From positions 186,001-250,000 of the forward strand of contig JAHBZB010000002.1 in the NCBI GenBank assembly GCA_019635635.1: a stretch of DNA of 64,000 nt, in the 5' to 3' direction. A program made the position numbers and the translations under genes. Source of the stretch: Xanthobacteraceae bacterium. Its GTDB lineage: Bacteria > Pseudomonadota > Alphaproteobacteria > Rhizobiales > Xanthobacteraceae. Of the stretch, positions 17,981-26,522 are shown in pieces (positions within the stretch are counted from its first letter, which is position 1; each line of letters opens with the position of its first letter). The notes below the pieces were generated by a model. The model saw nothing but the letters and a program-made list of their open reading frames with translations, was not told the origin of the DNA and did no database searches.

Positions 17981-18928
17981 TTACTTCTTCGTGCTTTCGA
18001 TCAGGTCCTTGGCGAGAGCATATTCGCCCTCAACCAGCTTCTTCACGTCCGCGCCCGGCAGATCGACGACCTGCATTGCAAGCTTCTGCATCGTCGCCTG
18101 GAACGCCTTGTCATTGAGCGCCTTGCGGAACGCGCTTTCAAGTTTTGCCCGGATGTCTTCGGGAAGTCCCTTCGGCGCGATGATCGCCTGCACCGAACGG
18201 AGCGACTTGAAGCCGAGTTCGGTGAAGGTCGGGACATCCGGATAAACGTCCGAACGCTTCGTGGCCGAGACCGCAAGCAAACGCATCTGCTTGCTCTCGA
18301 TGAACGGCGCCCAGACCGAGGTTTCCATGATGAAATCGACATGGCCGCCGAGCAGCGCCGGTGCGGATGCAGCGGAGCCCTGCTGCGGCACGTGAACGAA
18401 CTTAGCACCGGAATCGCGCTGAAGTGCTTCGATCGTCAGGTGCTGGGTCGTGCCGACACCCGCGGTGCCGTATTTGAGCTTGCCGGGATTGGCTTTGCCG
18501 AAAGCGACGAGTTCTTTCAGCGTTTTATAAGGCGAGTCCGTCAGCACCGCGATGCCGATCAGGTTGTCGCCATAATAGCTAATGTAGGAGAAGTCTTCGA
18601 TCGGATCGAACGAAAGCTGGCGACCCTGCAACTTCACGAGATAGCCGGTGCTGGAAAGCGTACCGATGGTGTAACCGTCTGGCGCTGCCTTCGCGAGTTC
18701 GGCCATGCCGATTGTGGTCGAGGCGCCCGGGCGATTGACCACGATGATAGGCTGACCCAGATAGTTCTCCGCTGCCTTCGCGAGAACGCGCGCGGTCTGG
18801 TCGGTGCTGCCACCCGGAGCCCAGGGGACGATCAGCGTGATCGGCTTATTTGGATATTGCGCATTCGCGGGCTGTACGAACATTGCACAAGCCGCTGCCA
18901 GTGCGAGTACCAGTCGTTTCAGTTTCAT
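17981..18928 (-). CDS. tctC: TctC/Bug-type periplasmic solute-binding protein
   Basis: This 315-residue protein has a signal peptide (MKLKRLVLALAAACAMFVQPANA, cleavage expected after it) and the Bug-family motif YPNKPITLIVPWAPGGSTDQTAR. Bug proteins bind carboxylates and similar small ligands and hand them to TctAB. It stands 64 bp after ridA in the same direction. The ligand is unknown; its place in this regulon suggests it captures the growth substrate or an acidic intermediate. Confidence 0.94.
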   Translation of the reverse strand: MKLKRLVLALAAACAMFVQPANAQYPNKPITLIVPWAPGGSTDQTARVLAKAAENYLGQPIIVVNRPGASTTIGMAELAKAAPDGYTIGTLSSTGYLVKLQGRQLSFDPIEDFSYISYYGDNLIGIAVLTDSPYKTLKELVAFGKANPGKLKYGTAGVGTTQHLTIEALQRDSGAKFVHVPQQGSAASAPALLGGHVDFIMETSVWAPFIESKQMRLLAVSATKRSDVYPDVPTFTELGFKSLRSVQAIIAPKGLPEDIRAKLESAFRKALNDKAFQATMQKLAMQVVDLPGADVKKLVEGEYALAKDLIESTKK

Positions 18929-18992
18929 CTTTGACCCCCTGTCTGCTTTCGGTTCAAGTTGCTGGACACTTCGGAAGCTTCCTTAGATTTTC

Positions 18993-19454
18993 CTATTTGA
19001 TCGAAAAAATCGCTTCGATTTCCGTCGCCGCGTTCATCGGCAACGCGCTGCAGCCGACCGCGGAGCGCGTGTGGCGCCCGGCATCGCCGAGCGCGGCCAC
19101 GATCAAGTCCGAGGCGCCGTTCACGACAGCCGGTTGTTGATGAAAGCCTGCGCCGCTGTTCACGAAGCCGCCGATGCGCACACAGCCCTTGATGCGATCC
19201 AGATCGCCGAGTGCCGTCTTCGCCTGGCCAAGCGCATTGAGCGCGCAAAGCCGCGCCGAAAGTTTTCCGTCCTCGATGCTTACTTCGTCGCCGACGCGAC
19301 CCTGATAGCGGACCTTTCCCGCCTCGAACGGGAGCTGCCCGGAAATGAAAAGCAGATCGCCCTGCACGAGCGCGGCGACATAATTCGCAACACTCGGCTG
19401 CGCCGCCGGAACCTCGAAGCCTGCCTCGCGCAGACGCTGCTCGATCATCGTCAT
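18993..19454 (-). CDS. RidA family (YjgF/YER057c/UK114) protein
   Basis: This 153-residue protein belongs to the RidA-like subgroup about 150 residues long, with GDLLFISGQLPFEAGKV near residue 32 and the C-terminal TRSAVGCSALPMNAATEIEAIF, whose Arg corresponds to the substrate-carboxylate-binding Arg of RidA. RidA proteins hydrolyse reactive enamines/imines; relatives in catabolic operons act as deaminases. It starts 8 bases downstream of an operator-like repeat shared with the start of the whole series (31339-31364). It may deaminate an imine intermediate of the pathway. Confidence 0.9.
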   Translation of the reverse strand: MTMIEQRLREAGFEVPAAQPSVANYVAALVQGDLLFISGQLPFEAGKVRYQGRVGDEVSIEDGKLSARLCALNALGQAKTALGDLDRIKGCVRIGGFVNSGAGFHQQPAVVNGASDLIVAALGDAGRHTRSAVGCSALPMNAATEIEAIFSIK

Positions 19455-19461
19455 TCGCTAC

Positions 19462-19487
19462 GTTCCTTTAATCGGAACATCGTTCTA
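19462..19487 (-). promoter_or_regulatory. Operator-like repeat A, upstream of ridA
   Basis: The plus strand reads GTTCC-N7-GGAAC-N3-GTTCTA. It matches the element at 31339-31364 in 22 of 26 positions, in the same orientation and also just upstream of a minus-strand gene. The inverted GTTCC/GGAAC arms are typical of a dimeric regulator. The IclR gene immediately upstream (19587-20378) is the natural candidate binder. Confidence 0.65.
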
Positions 19488-19586
19488 ACTTCGTTACATT
19501 TTCCTACCCGTTCGTTCGCACGATTGCAAACGTCGATAGCAGGTCGACGAAACGCGAATTTGTCGCGCGCAGTGCAGGAATTGACG

Positions 19587-20378
19587 CTATTTATACTGTG
19601 CGGGCGGTGCGCCGAGGCGCTGCGACACGCGATTTGCCGACTCTCTAATCAATCTGCACAGTTCACTGATCGTTTTTGCCGAGAGTTTTTGCCGCGGCAC
19701 TGCGCCGCTGATCGCGCCGATAGTCTCGCCCTGCGAATTGATGATCGGCGAACCGACCGCGAAAACATTGTCGATGTTTTCCTCGTCGCTCATCGCGTAG
19801 CCGACACGCCTGCACTCTTCGAGATCCTTGGCGAGCGCGGTGAACGTGCGCCGCGTCTTCTTCGTCAATCCAAGATACGGCGACGGACCCAGCAACTCGA
19901 TTGCCTCCTTCTCGGATTTTCCCGAGAGGATCGCTTTGCCGAGCGCCGTCGAATGAAGATAGGTCGTGGAACCCGGGGAGTTGGTGATCTTGATCGGCGC
20001 TCCGCTCTGTACGGCCGCGAGATAAACCACCGAGCGCTCACGCAGTACGCCGAGAAAGCTGTTGATGTGATTCTGATCCGCGAGCCAGCGCAGTTCCGGA
20101 GAGGCCGCGGCATTCAGATCGATATTGGAGATGAACGTCGATCCGATCTGGAAGGTCTTGTAGCCGATCTTCCAGCGCGACGATTCGACCGACTTCTCGA
20201 TGAAGCCGGCTTCAGAAAGCGAATTGATGAGGCGCTGTGCCATGCTGGGCGCGACCTTCAACTGCCGTGCGATATCGCGGACGCCGACTTCTCCCTGCTT
20301 GCCGAGAAGCTCCAATATGCTGAGCGCACGCGTCACTGTCTGACTGGATTTTCCTGCTTGTGGCATCTGTCCCACCAT
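19587..20378 (-). CDS. IclR-family transcriptional regulator
   Basis: This 263-residue protein has an N-terminal winged helix (about residues 10-75: TVTRALSILELLGK, then VRDIARQLKVAPSMAQRLINSL) and a C-terminal IclR effector domain (about 85-255). The ATG at 20378 is used here; an in-frame ATG at 20366 behind GGTGG is equally possible, and the open frame to 20564 runs into cofC and is not needed. It lies 28 bp after cofC in the same direction and 132 bp before ridA. It is the only regulator in the 15-kb series and is the likely reader of the two repeats at 19462 and 31339. Confidence 0.92.
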   Translation of the reverse strand: MVGQMPQAGKSSQTVTRALSILELLGKQGEVGVRDIARQLKVAPSMAQRLINSLSEAGFIEKSVESSRWKIGYKTFQIGSTFISNIDLNAAASPELRWLADQNHINSFLGVLRERSVVYLAAVQSGAPIKITNSPGSTTYLHSTALGKAILSGKSEKEAIELLGPSPYLGLTKKTRRTFTALAKDLEECRRVGYAMSDEENIDNVFAVGSPIINSQGETIGAISGAVPRQKLSAKTISELCRLIRESANRVSQRLGAPPAQYK

Positions 20379-20406
20379 CGCCTTGCTAGCAGGAGTCTTC
20401 CCGCGC

Positions 20407-21021
20407 CTATTCGCGCGAAAGCTCCCGGTGTTCTTTCCATTCGAGATAATCGTCCGGCTCGTCGATATCGAAGGCGAGTTCGCGCATCCGCCGGACATCG
20501 AGGGACAAGCCGCGTTGCATTGCTTCGCGCCGGTGCGCTTCAAAGCTCGCTTCGCCATAAGCAAATCGCCACCCGGGCATCGCCTTACCGCGCAGGATCA
20601 GGATATTGGTGCCCGCTTCGCCGCGATCCGGAACGATCGTGACATTCGCACCGTCCGCGATGATCGAGAGCAGCGACGGTTTCGTCGCGAGCGGAAGATC
20701 AATCGGTAGAACGAGACATGACTGCCAACGGCCGAGGGCAATAACTTCATCGCGCGCACCTGCGAGCGCCGTATTTAAGTCCGGCCAAACCTTCGCAAAT
20801 ATCCGAATGCCTGCGTCCCTTGCAATCCGCCCCGCTTCCATATCGGCGCTGACGAGACGGACGTTTTCCTGCCCGGCCGTGTCGGCCGCCAGATGAAGCG
20901 TATCGATGAGCAGTTGCCGGCAAAGCTGCTCACGCGCGCGCGCGTCGAGCAGATCCGAGAGCCGCGACTTGCCGTCAGCAAGCGATTTGCAAGGTATCAG
21001 CACAAGCGGCATCGTACTCAT
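20407..21021 (-). CDS. cofC: CofC-like nucleotidyltransferase of coenzyme F420 biosynthesis
   Basis: This 204-residue protein is the guanylyltransferase that activates the phospho-acid (2-phospho-lactate, PEP or 3-phosphoglycerate depending on lineage) for F420 synthesis. It opens with VLIPCKSLADGKSRLSDLLD, the nucleotide-binding motif of CofC/FbiD, and has LVLPIDLPLA with metal-binding Asp and VPDRGEAGTN. Its ATG overlaps the cofD stop. Which phospho-acid it takes cannot be read by eye; at least one proteobacterial CofC uses 3-phosphoglycerate. Confidence 0.9.
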   Translation of the reverse strand: MSTMPLVLIPCKSLADGKSRLSDLLDARAREQLCRQLLIDTLHLAADTAGQENVRLVSADMEAGRIARDAGIRIFAKVWPDLNTALAGARDEVIALGRWQSCLVLPIDLPLATKPSLLSIIADGANVTIVPDRGEAGTNILILRGKAMPGWRFAYGEASFEAHRREAMQRGLSLDVRRMRELAFDIDEPDDYLEWKEHRELSRE

Positions 21022-21974
21022 CGCTTTGACACCTCACGCGCAAACCGTAACGATTCCTCCGCAAGCGTGATGCGATCAGCGTCGGATTTCATCACTGTAT
21101 TTGTTACGCGAACTGCGATGCCGAGCGCTTCAATCTCGCCTTGCAAGTCCATGTCGGACGTATCGATCAGTAACCCGTCGATAATGCCGCGATAATGCGC
21201 GGCAACCGTCGCCGCGGAAGGCTCATGCCCGAGCTCGCGCATGATTTTCGCAGCCGGCCCCTTGATCGCCGTGCCGGCGACAATTGGCGAAACGGCAACA
21301 ACCGGCGCACCGAGGCTTCGCAGCCATTCGCGGACTCCGGGAATGCTCAGGATCGGATCGATGCTGAGGTAAGGATTCGACGGGCAAAACACCACGGCCT
21401 CGAGCGAGCCGGGCGCGATGCACCCGAGCAGCGCGTTCATTCTTGCGGTGCTCGCGCCCCGAAACTCGAGCCGGTCGACGCGCGGGCCGCATTGCAGCTT
21501 GACGAAATACTCCTGGAACGGAATCGCAAGCTCGCCGCTATGGACGATCGTCCGCACCGGATCGTCCGACATCGGCAGCAGTTTCGCCCTGACACCGTAT
21601 GCGTCACAGAGTTGCTGCGTCATTTGCGACAAAGATAGGCCTTCGGCAAGACGCGAGGTGCGAAGCAAGTGATTTGCGATATCCTTATCGCCAAGCCTGA
21701 ACCATGCCGACCCGCCGAGCCGCTCGAGTTGCGCCATGAAATTCCAGGTTTCGCCTTCGAGGCCCCAACCCTGCGATTTGTTCGCAACGCCTGCGAGCGT
21801 AAACATCACGGTGTCGAGGTCGGGCGAGATATGCAGGCCGAGATGCTCGAAGTCGTCGCCGGTATTCACGACTACTGTAAGGGCATCGCCGAGCGTGTGC
21901 TGAAGGCCAGCGGCGAGTTTCGCGCCGCCAACACCGCCCGCCAGCGCCAGCGCGGCTTTGCGCGCACCGCTCAC
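21018..21974 (-). CDS. cofD: 2-phospho-L-lactate transferase-type enzyme CofD (FbiA)
   Basis: This 318-residue protein joins the activated phospho-acid to FO to make F420-0 or dehydro-F420-0. The GGVGGAKLAAGL motif near residue 13, NTGDDFEHLGLHISPDLDTVMF near residue 40 and AVVFCPSNPYLSIDPIL near residue 190 are hallmarks of the family. It uses a GTG start that overlaps the cofE stop (GTGA), and its stop overlaps the cofC start. FO synthase (cofG/cofH) is not in the window and must be encoded elsewhere. Confidence 0.95.
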   Translation of the reverse strand: MSGARKAALALAGGVGGAKLAAGLQHTLGDALTVVVNTGDDFEHLGLHISPDLDTVMFTLAGVANKSQGWGLEGETWNFMAQLERLGGSAWFRLGDKDIANHLLRTSRLAEGLSLSQMTQQLCDAYGVRAKLLPMSDDPVRTIVHSGELAIPFQEYFVKLQCGPRVDRLEFRGASTARMNALLGCIAPGSLEAVVFCPSNPYLSIDPILSIPGVREWLRSLGAPVVAVSPIVAGTAIKGPAAKIMRELGHEPSAATVAAHYRGIIDGLLIDTSDMDLQGEIEALGIAVRVTNTVMKSDADRITLAEESLRFAREVSKR

Positions 21975-22726
21975 CGGAACAGATCCTTGTTCTTCGGGCG
22001 AAGCAGCGCTTCGCTTTGTGCATCCCGTCGCAGCAACGAAGAACCGGCGACGTGAACGATCGGCCAGCCCTCGGATGCCTGCCCCATAACGAGCGAAGCA
22101 GCGGAAGCAAGCTCGTCACCCCACCCGACTTCCGTCGTTTCGAGATGGCGACCGAACAGATCGGGTTTTCCCCGGAGGTCGAGCAGCGTCTCGACGCCGC
22201 TGGAGCCGATCAGTGTCCCGACCGTACCGTTGCGCCAGGCGCGGCCGATGCTATCGATGACCATGATGCCGGCATCGACGCCTGCGCGCCGCTGGATGTC
22301 ATCCCGGATTCGCCGCGCGGAAGCATCGGGGTCGAGTGGCAAAAGCAGCGCATGCTCCTCGCCCCCGATGTTCGACCGGTCGATCCCCGCATTGGCGAGA
22401 ACCAATCCCAACCGATGTTGCACGATGATGACGCCGGGTATCGCGCGCAGAACCTCGCTCGACTCCGAAAGCACGAGTTCTATGATCCGCGGGTCCTTCT
22501 CGGTAGTTCTTCCAAGCTCGACGGCCTTCGCGGACGGCGTGACGGAATCGAGCCGCACGAGACGGCCCTCGGACTTCGATACGACTTTCTGCGCGAAGAC
22601 CAATACGTCGCCGTTGCGTAACGTGACGCCGGACGCCGGGATGGCGTCGAGCGCGATCCCGGCAAGATCGTCGCCTTCCGCGATCATCGGTACGCCCGCG
22701 AGGGGGGTCAGCGTCAGGCCACTCAT
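21971..22726 (-). CDS. cofE: Coenzyme F420-0:L-glutamate ligase CofE
   Basis: This 251-residue enzyme adds the glutamate tail to F420-0. It begins LTPLAGVPMIAEGDDLAGI and has NGDVLVFAQKVVSKSEGR near residue 42, DSIGRAWRNGTVGTLIGSSG near residue 165 and a C-terminal SSLLRR region, as in CofE. It is the stand-alone form, without the flavin-reductase domain fused in actinobacterial FbiB. The ATG at 22726 is preferred; a GTG at 22741 without an obvious ribosome site is the alternative. Confidence 0.93.
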   Translation of the reverse strand: MSGLTLTPLAGVPMIAEGDDLAGIALDAIPASGVTLRNGDVLVFAQKVVSKSEGRLVRLDSVTPSAKAVELGRTTEKDPRIIELVLSESSEVLRAIPGVIIVQHRLGLVLANAGIDRSNIGGEEHALLLPLDPDASARRIRDDIQRRAGVDAGIMVIDSIGRAWRNGTVGTLIGSSGVETLLDLRGKPDLFGRHLETTEVGWGDELASAASLVMGQASEGWPIVHVAGSSLLRRDAQSEALLRPKNKDLFR

Positions 22727-22770
22727 CAGCCCCTTCACCACGGAAGCTTGGAAATAACGTCCGGCCTAAA

Positions 22771-23775
22771 CTAACTCACTTTCGCCATTACGTCTTTCGC
22801 GAACCACTCGATCTGGTCGTTCATCTCGCTAACGGTGTCGGCCGGGAACATAAGTGCGCTGCAATGATCGATACCGATCGATTTCAGCTTCGCGACCTTC
22901 TCGAGGATGACGTCCGGCGAGCCGACGAGGTTCGCAACGACCTGATGGCTAAGATCTCGGCCGGTATAGGCAAGCGAGACGCGGTGCGCGACCAGACCGC
23001 TTTCCATGTAGCGTTTTTCCGCCGCCTCCATGGTCTTGTCGATCGTTACCGAGAACTGCGGCGCGATCTCGATGTCGGCGGGGTCACGGCCCAGCTCGGC
23101 TGCGCGCTCTTTGAGCTTTACGATGCGTTCGGCAAGCTCGTTCAGGGGGCGCCAGCCGGGCAGCCAGCCCTGCCCGTAGCGTGCCGCGCGCTCAAGTGCC
23201 TCTAGGTTATGTCCACCAATGTAGAGCGGAAAAGGCTGCTTCCGGCTCTTCGGAAACATTTCGACGTCCTTGAACGAATAATATTTTCCTTCGAAGCTCG
23301 CGCTCTTCTCGGTGAAGAGCATTTCGAGCGACTTCAACCCTTCGTCCATCATGTCGCCGCGGCGCGACTTTGCCGCGCGCGATCCAGCCCAGGCCTGAAA
23401 CTCCTCGCGATAGGCGCCGAGACCGACCGCGAGAATGAAGCGGCCGTTCGACATCTGGTCGAGCGAGATCACCTGCTTGGCGAGATAAACCGGGTCGCGC
23501 ATCGGCAACACACAGAGCGCGGTGCCGAGCTTGAGCTTGGTCGTGACCGCGCCGATCGCAGCAAGCACGATGAGAGGTTCGTAGAAATTCGGCGGCGTAT
23601 CGGGAAACAGGTTCCGCACATAATCCTGCGTGGTGATGTGATCGTTGCCCCATACCGAGTCATAGCCGAGGCGCTCGCAGAGCTTGCCCTGTTCGATAAA
23701 GTCCTCCGGCCCTGCAAACGGGATCGGGTACATCACGCCTTCAAATCCGGTTGAAAGGCACACGCTGAATTTCAT
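22771..23775 (-). CDS. LLM class F420-dependent oxidoreductase
   Basis: This 334-residue luciferase-like TIM barrel begins MKFSVCLSTGFEG and has GYDSVWGNDHI, KLKLGTALCVLPMRDPVYLAKQ and NGRFILAVGLGAYREEFQAWAG, the pattern of the LLM flavin/F420 family. It stands 44 bp upstream of cofE on the same strand, so F420 is the likely cofactor. Its start overlaps the stop of the other LLM gene. By inference it reduces or oxidises an intermediate of the pathway. Confidence 0.9.
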   Translation of the reverse strand: MKFSVCLSTGFEGVMYPIPFAGPEDFIEQGKLCERLGYDSVWGNDHITTQDYVRNLFPDTPPNFYEPLIVLAAIGAVTTKLKLGTALCVLPMRDPVYLAKQVISLDQMSNGRFILAVGLGAYREEFQAWAGSRAAKSRRGDMMDEGLKSLEMLFTEKSASFEGKYYSFKDVEMFPKSRKQPFPLYIGGHNLEALERAARYGQGWLPGWRPLNELAERIVKLKERAAELGRDPADIEIAPQFSVTIDKTMEAAEKRYMESGLVAHRVSLAYTGRDLSHQVVANLVGSPDVILEKVAKLKSIGIDHCSALMFPADTVSEMNDQIEWFAKDVMAKVS

Positions 23776-24737
23776 GGTTTACTCCCACCAATTTTGAGAA
23801 GACTGGATATCTGCGTGGCGTCGCGAACGCCGGCGATGACGACATCGTCGAGGCCCGCCGCCCGATACATCTCGAAACGTTCCGCGACCTGTGACGGGGT
23901 TCCGCTGGCGGTATGCTGACGGACGATATCGTCGGTAATCAACGACTCCGCGGTCTGCCAATCGTTATCGAGCACGGCGCGATTGAGTTTTTCCTGATCG
24001 AGCCAGCTACCCGCCGCATCGAGATTCGCCCGGTGGTGCGGCCCGCGCAGCAGGATCGAAAGCACGCGCCGCAGTCGGTCGTTCGCAGTTCGCTCATTGT
24101 CATCGATCGAGGAATACACGAGGCCGTGCGTCTGCACGTGCCTGCCCTTGGCGCCGCGCTGCACGTGTTCGAGCGTTTGCTTCACGAACGGCACCGATGC
24201 ACCGGCGCTGATCAAGACGCCATCCGCTTCAGCACCGGCAAGCTCGAGCATTCCGGGGCCGGACGCGGCAAGCACGATCGGTACGTTGCGCGCGCCAATT
24301 ACCAGCGAACGGGACGAAATCGAAAAATGCTCGCCCTCGCAGCGAACCGTTTCGCCCTGCAGCAGCGCCTTTGCGATCTTCAGCGTCTCCCGCATCATCC
24401 TCAGCGGCTTTGAGCCGTCGATCGACAATGCATTGAGATCGGCGGGCGCACCGGCACCGAAGCAAAGCGTGACGCGGCCCGGGAACATTTCGTCGAGCGT
24501 CGCCGCCGCCATGACCGCCTGCACCGGATGCACCGTGAAAGGGCTTACGGCCATCAGCGCAACGCTCATGGAGGAAGCGCGGCTCAAAGCGACGGCGGAG
24601 AGCGTGATCGGATCGCGAAGGAACAGATGGTTCGCGATCCAGAGCGACCGCGCCCGCCCCCGGTCGGCGGCTTCGACCTTTTCCAGGAATTGTTGCGCGG
24701 TATCGCGACCGTCGCAGGAAACCGAAAGCTCAAACAA
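23772..24737 (-). CDS. LLM class F420-dependent oxidoreductase (second copy)
   Basis: This 321-residue protein is also a luciferase-like TIM barrel, with SLWIANHLFLRDPITLSAVAL, the HPVQAVMAAATLDEMFPGRVTLCFGAG segment and a C-terminal DDVVIAGVRD. It is more divergent than the LLM at 22771 and resembles the methylene-tetrahydromethanopterin-reductase-like branch. The start is TTG at 24737, inside the end of the [2Fe-2S] gene. Two LLM enzymes directly upstream of cofEDC imply two separate F420 steps. Confidence 0.85.
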   Translation of the reverse strand: MFELSVSCDGRDTAQQFLEKVEAADRGRARSLWIANHLFLRDPITLSAVALSRASSMSVALMAVSPFTVHPVQAVMAAATLDEMFPGRVTLCFGAGAPADLNALSIDGSKPLRMMRETLKIAKALLQGETVRCEGEHFSISSRSLVIGARNVPIVLAASGPGMLELAGAEADGVLISAGASVPFVKQTLEHVQRGAKGRHVQTHGLVYSSIDDNERTANDRLRRVLSILLRGPHHRANLDAAGSWLDQEKLNRAVLDNDWQTAESLITDDIVRQHTASGTPSQVAERFEMYRAAGLDDVVIAGVRDATQISSLLKIGGSKP

Positions 24738-25191
24738 GGCTTTTCACCGCTTCGAGAATCTTGACGTAGCCGGTGCAGCGGCAAATGTTGCCACGCAGGA
24801 AATGCCGGATTTCGGCTTCGCTCGCGTGAGGCTTCTGTTCGAGGAGCGCCGTGGTCGCAAGCACCATGCCGGACGTGCAGAAGCCGCATTGCATCGCCGC
24901 GTGATCGACGAAAGCCTGCTGCACTTTGCTCAGCTTTCCGTTTTCGGAAAGACCTTCGATCGTAGTAACCTTCTTCCCCTCGACATCGACTGCGAGCGTC
25001 GTGCAACTGCTAACCGGAAGCCCGTCGACAAGCACGGTGCAGGCACCACACACTTCGACGTCGCAGGAGCGCTTGGTTCCCTTGAGTTTGCAGGGGCCGC
25101 GCAGGATATCCACCAGTAATTCGGCTGCATCGACCGTCAGCTCGGTCTCGGCGCCATTCAGCACGAAACGTATATTCGTGGGATCAAGCAT
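24730..25191 (-). CDS. [2Fe-2S]-binding small subunit of the third Mo hydroxylase
   Basis: This 153-residue CoxS-type subunit carries the first-cluster ligands (CDVEVCGAC and a following Cys) and the second-cluster CGFCTSGM and CRCTGY. The ATG at 25191 (MLDPTNIRFVLNG) overlaps the FAD-subunit gene by 8 bp and is preferred to the longer frame. Its 3' end overlaps the TTG of the LLM gene, coupling Mo hydroxylase and F420 enzymes in one message. Confidence 0.95.
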   Translation of the reverse strand: MLDPTNIRFVLNGAETELTVDAAELLVDILRGPCKLKGTKRSCDVEVCGACTVLVDGLPVSSCTTLAVDVEGKKVTTIEGLSENGKLSKVQQAFVDHAAMQCGFCTSGMVLATTALLEQKPHASEAEIRHFLRGNICRCTGYVKILEAVKSLV

Positions 25192-26065
25192 TCGCCGCTC
25201 CCCTGCTTTGCGCAGCCTCACAGGCCGCCGCGAGCGCGCGCTGGATCAGCACAGACGCGAGATGCTGCTTGTAGTCGGCGCTGCCATGCAGATCGCTCGC
25301 CGTCGAAATGCCCGAAGCGAAGTCGCGGGCAACCTTGGGCAACGCTTCGGGAAGCGACGCCGCCGGAACGCCCGCGATTGCATCTTCGATTTCCTTCGCA
25401 TGAAGCGGGCGATCGCCGATCGCACCGAACCAGAGGCGATAGGAGGGCTTGCCGCCGCGCATGACGCAACCCGCCGAAGCGCCGACCGCCGGACGCTCGA
25501 GATGCCCAAACTTGCGGTAGGCGAAACCCTCACCCGCCGCCGTTACGGGAATACGGATTTCCGCGATCAATTCGTTCTCCTCGCGTGCGGTGGTAAAATC
25601 GCTCAGGATAAATTCGCGCATCGGCACGCCGCGTTTACCGCCGGATGAAACCAGTATCAGCGTTGCATCCATCGCGGAGAGCAACGACGGCGGATCGGAA
25701 TGCGGCTCGGCAAACGCGAGATTTCCCGCAAGCGTCCCCGCGGCGCGAACGCGGATGTTGGCAATTTCCTCGCTCAACGCGGCATAGGCCGGAACATGCG
25801 CTTGAACCAGATCGTTGTTCGCAATCTGGTGATGTGTCGCGAGCGCACCGATCACGAGTTCCTCGCCTTCGATCCGTATGCCGGAGAGCTCTTTCACCCG
25901 CTTTAGATCGATCAGGTGTTCGTAGCGCAACACGCGCGCCTTCAGCGCCAACAGCAGCTCCGTTCCGCCTGCATAGACCGCGGCATCGTCGCCGTGCTTG
26001 GCGAGGGTTTCGAAAACCTCGTCAAGGCTAACCGGCCGGTGATGGGTGAACGGAATCAGAAACAC
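25184..26065 (-). CDS. FAD-binding medium subunit of the third Mo hydroxylase
   Basis: This 293-residue protein has the FAD-subunit motifs AAVYAGGTELLLALK near residue 32 and RAAGTLAGNLAFAEPHSDPPSLL near residue 105. It uses a GTG start directly behind the CoxG stop. There is no cysteine-rich insert. Gene order here is large, CoxG, FAD, FeS, unlike the FAD-FeS-large order of the first copy at 425-4060, which argues against a recent tandem duplication. Confidence 0.92.
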   Translation of the reverse strand: MFLIPFTHHRPVSLDEVFETLAKHGDDAAVYAGGTELLLALKARVLRYEHLIDLKRVKELSGIRIEGEELVIGALATHHQIANNDLVQAHVPAYAALSEEIANIRVRAAGTLAGNLAFAEPHSDPPSLLSAMDATLILVSSGGKRGVPMREFILSDFTTAREENELIAEIRIPVTAAGEGFAYRKFGHLERPAVGASAGCVMRGGKPSYRLWFGAIGDRPLHAKEIEDAIAGVPAASLPEALPKVARDFASGISTASDLHGSADYKQHLASVLIQRALAAACEAAQSRGAANA

Positions 26066-26066
26066 C

Positions 26067-26519
26067 TCAGACCTGCGCCAGTTGTTCTTTGATACGCCGC
26101 TCGAACTCGACGAAATTCTCTTCCGCTTTCTTTTTGATTACGGAATAGCCGAGCGAAGCGAGCCGCCCGGCAACGGCGAGTTGCGCGTTCACCGAAAACT
26201 TGCTCGCACCTTCACCTTCGGGTTCGACTTTCACCTTCAGGCTTACGGTCAGCGTCGTCCCGGTGAACTTGTCCTTCCCGGTCGCGGCCGCGTTCACGAA
26301 GGACGGCTCTTCGTAGCTTTCGACATTGATCTGCGCGGGAACTTCGAGCTTGAACGGCCCGATCTTCTGCTTCATGACCGCGCCGTAGAGCTTGAGCCTC
26401 TCCTGCTCCTCGATTTTCTCGCAACCGGGAATGCAGGCCGCCATGCGCTCAATATCGATCATGAGCGTCCAGATGCGATCCGGCGTGGTCGGGAGCACTG
26501 CTTCAAAGCTGAAATCCAT
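26067..26519 (-). CDS. CoxG-like SRPBCC protein
   Basis: This 150-residue protein belongs to the CO dehydrogenase subunit G (CoxG) group of SRPBCC-fold proteins. It opens MDFSFEAVLPTTPDRIWTLM and has ACIPGCEKIEEQ near residue 33 and a long hydrophobic-cavity beta region. CoxG in CO oxidisers recruits the enzyme to the membrane through quinone binding. Here it lies between the large and FAD subunits with gaps of 1-3 bp and probably links this hydroxylase to the respiratory chain. Confidence 0.9.
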   Translation of the reverse strand: MDFSFEAVLPTTPDRIWTLMIDIERMAACIPGCEKIEEQERLKLYGAVMKQKIGPFKLEVPAQINVESYEEPSFVNAAATGKDKFTGTTLTVSLKVKVEPEGEGASKFSVNAQLAVAGRLASLGYSVIKKKAEENFVEFERRIKEQLAQV

Positions 26520-26522
26520 CGC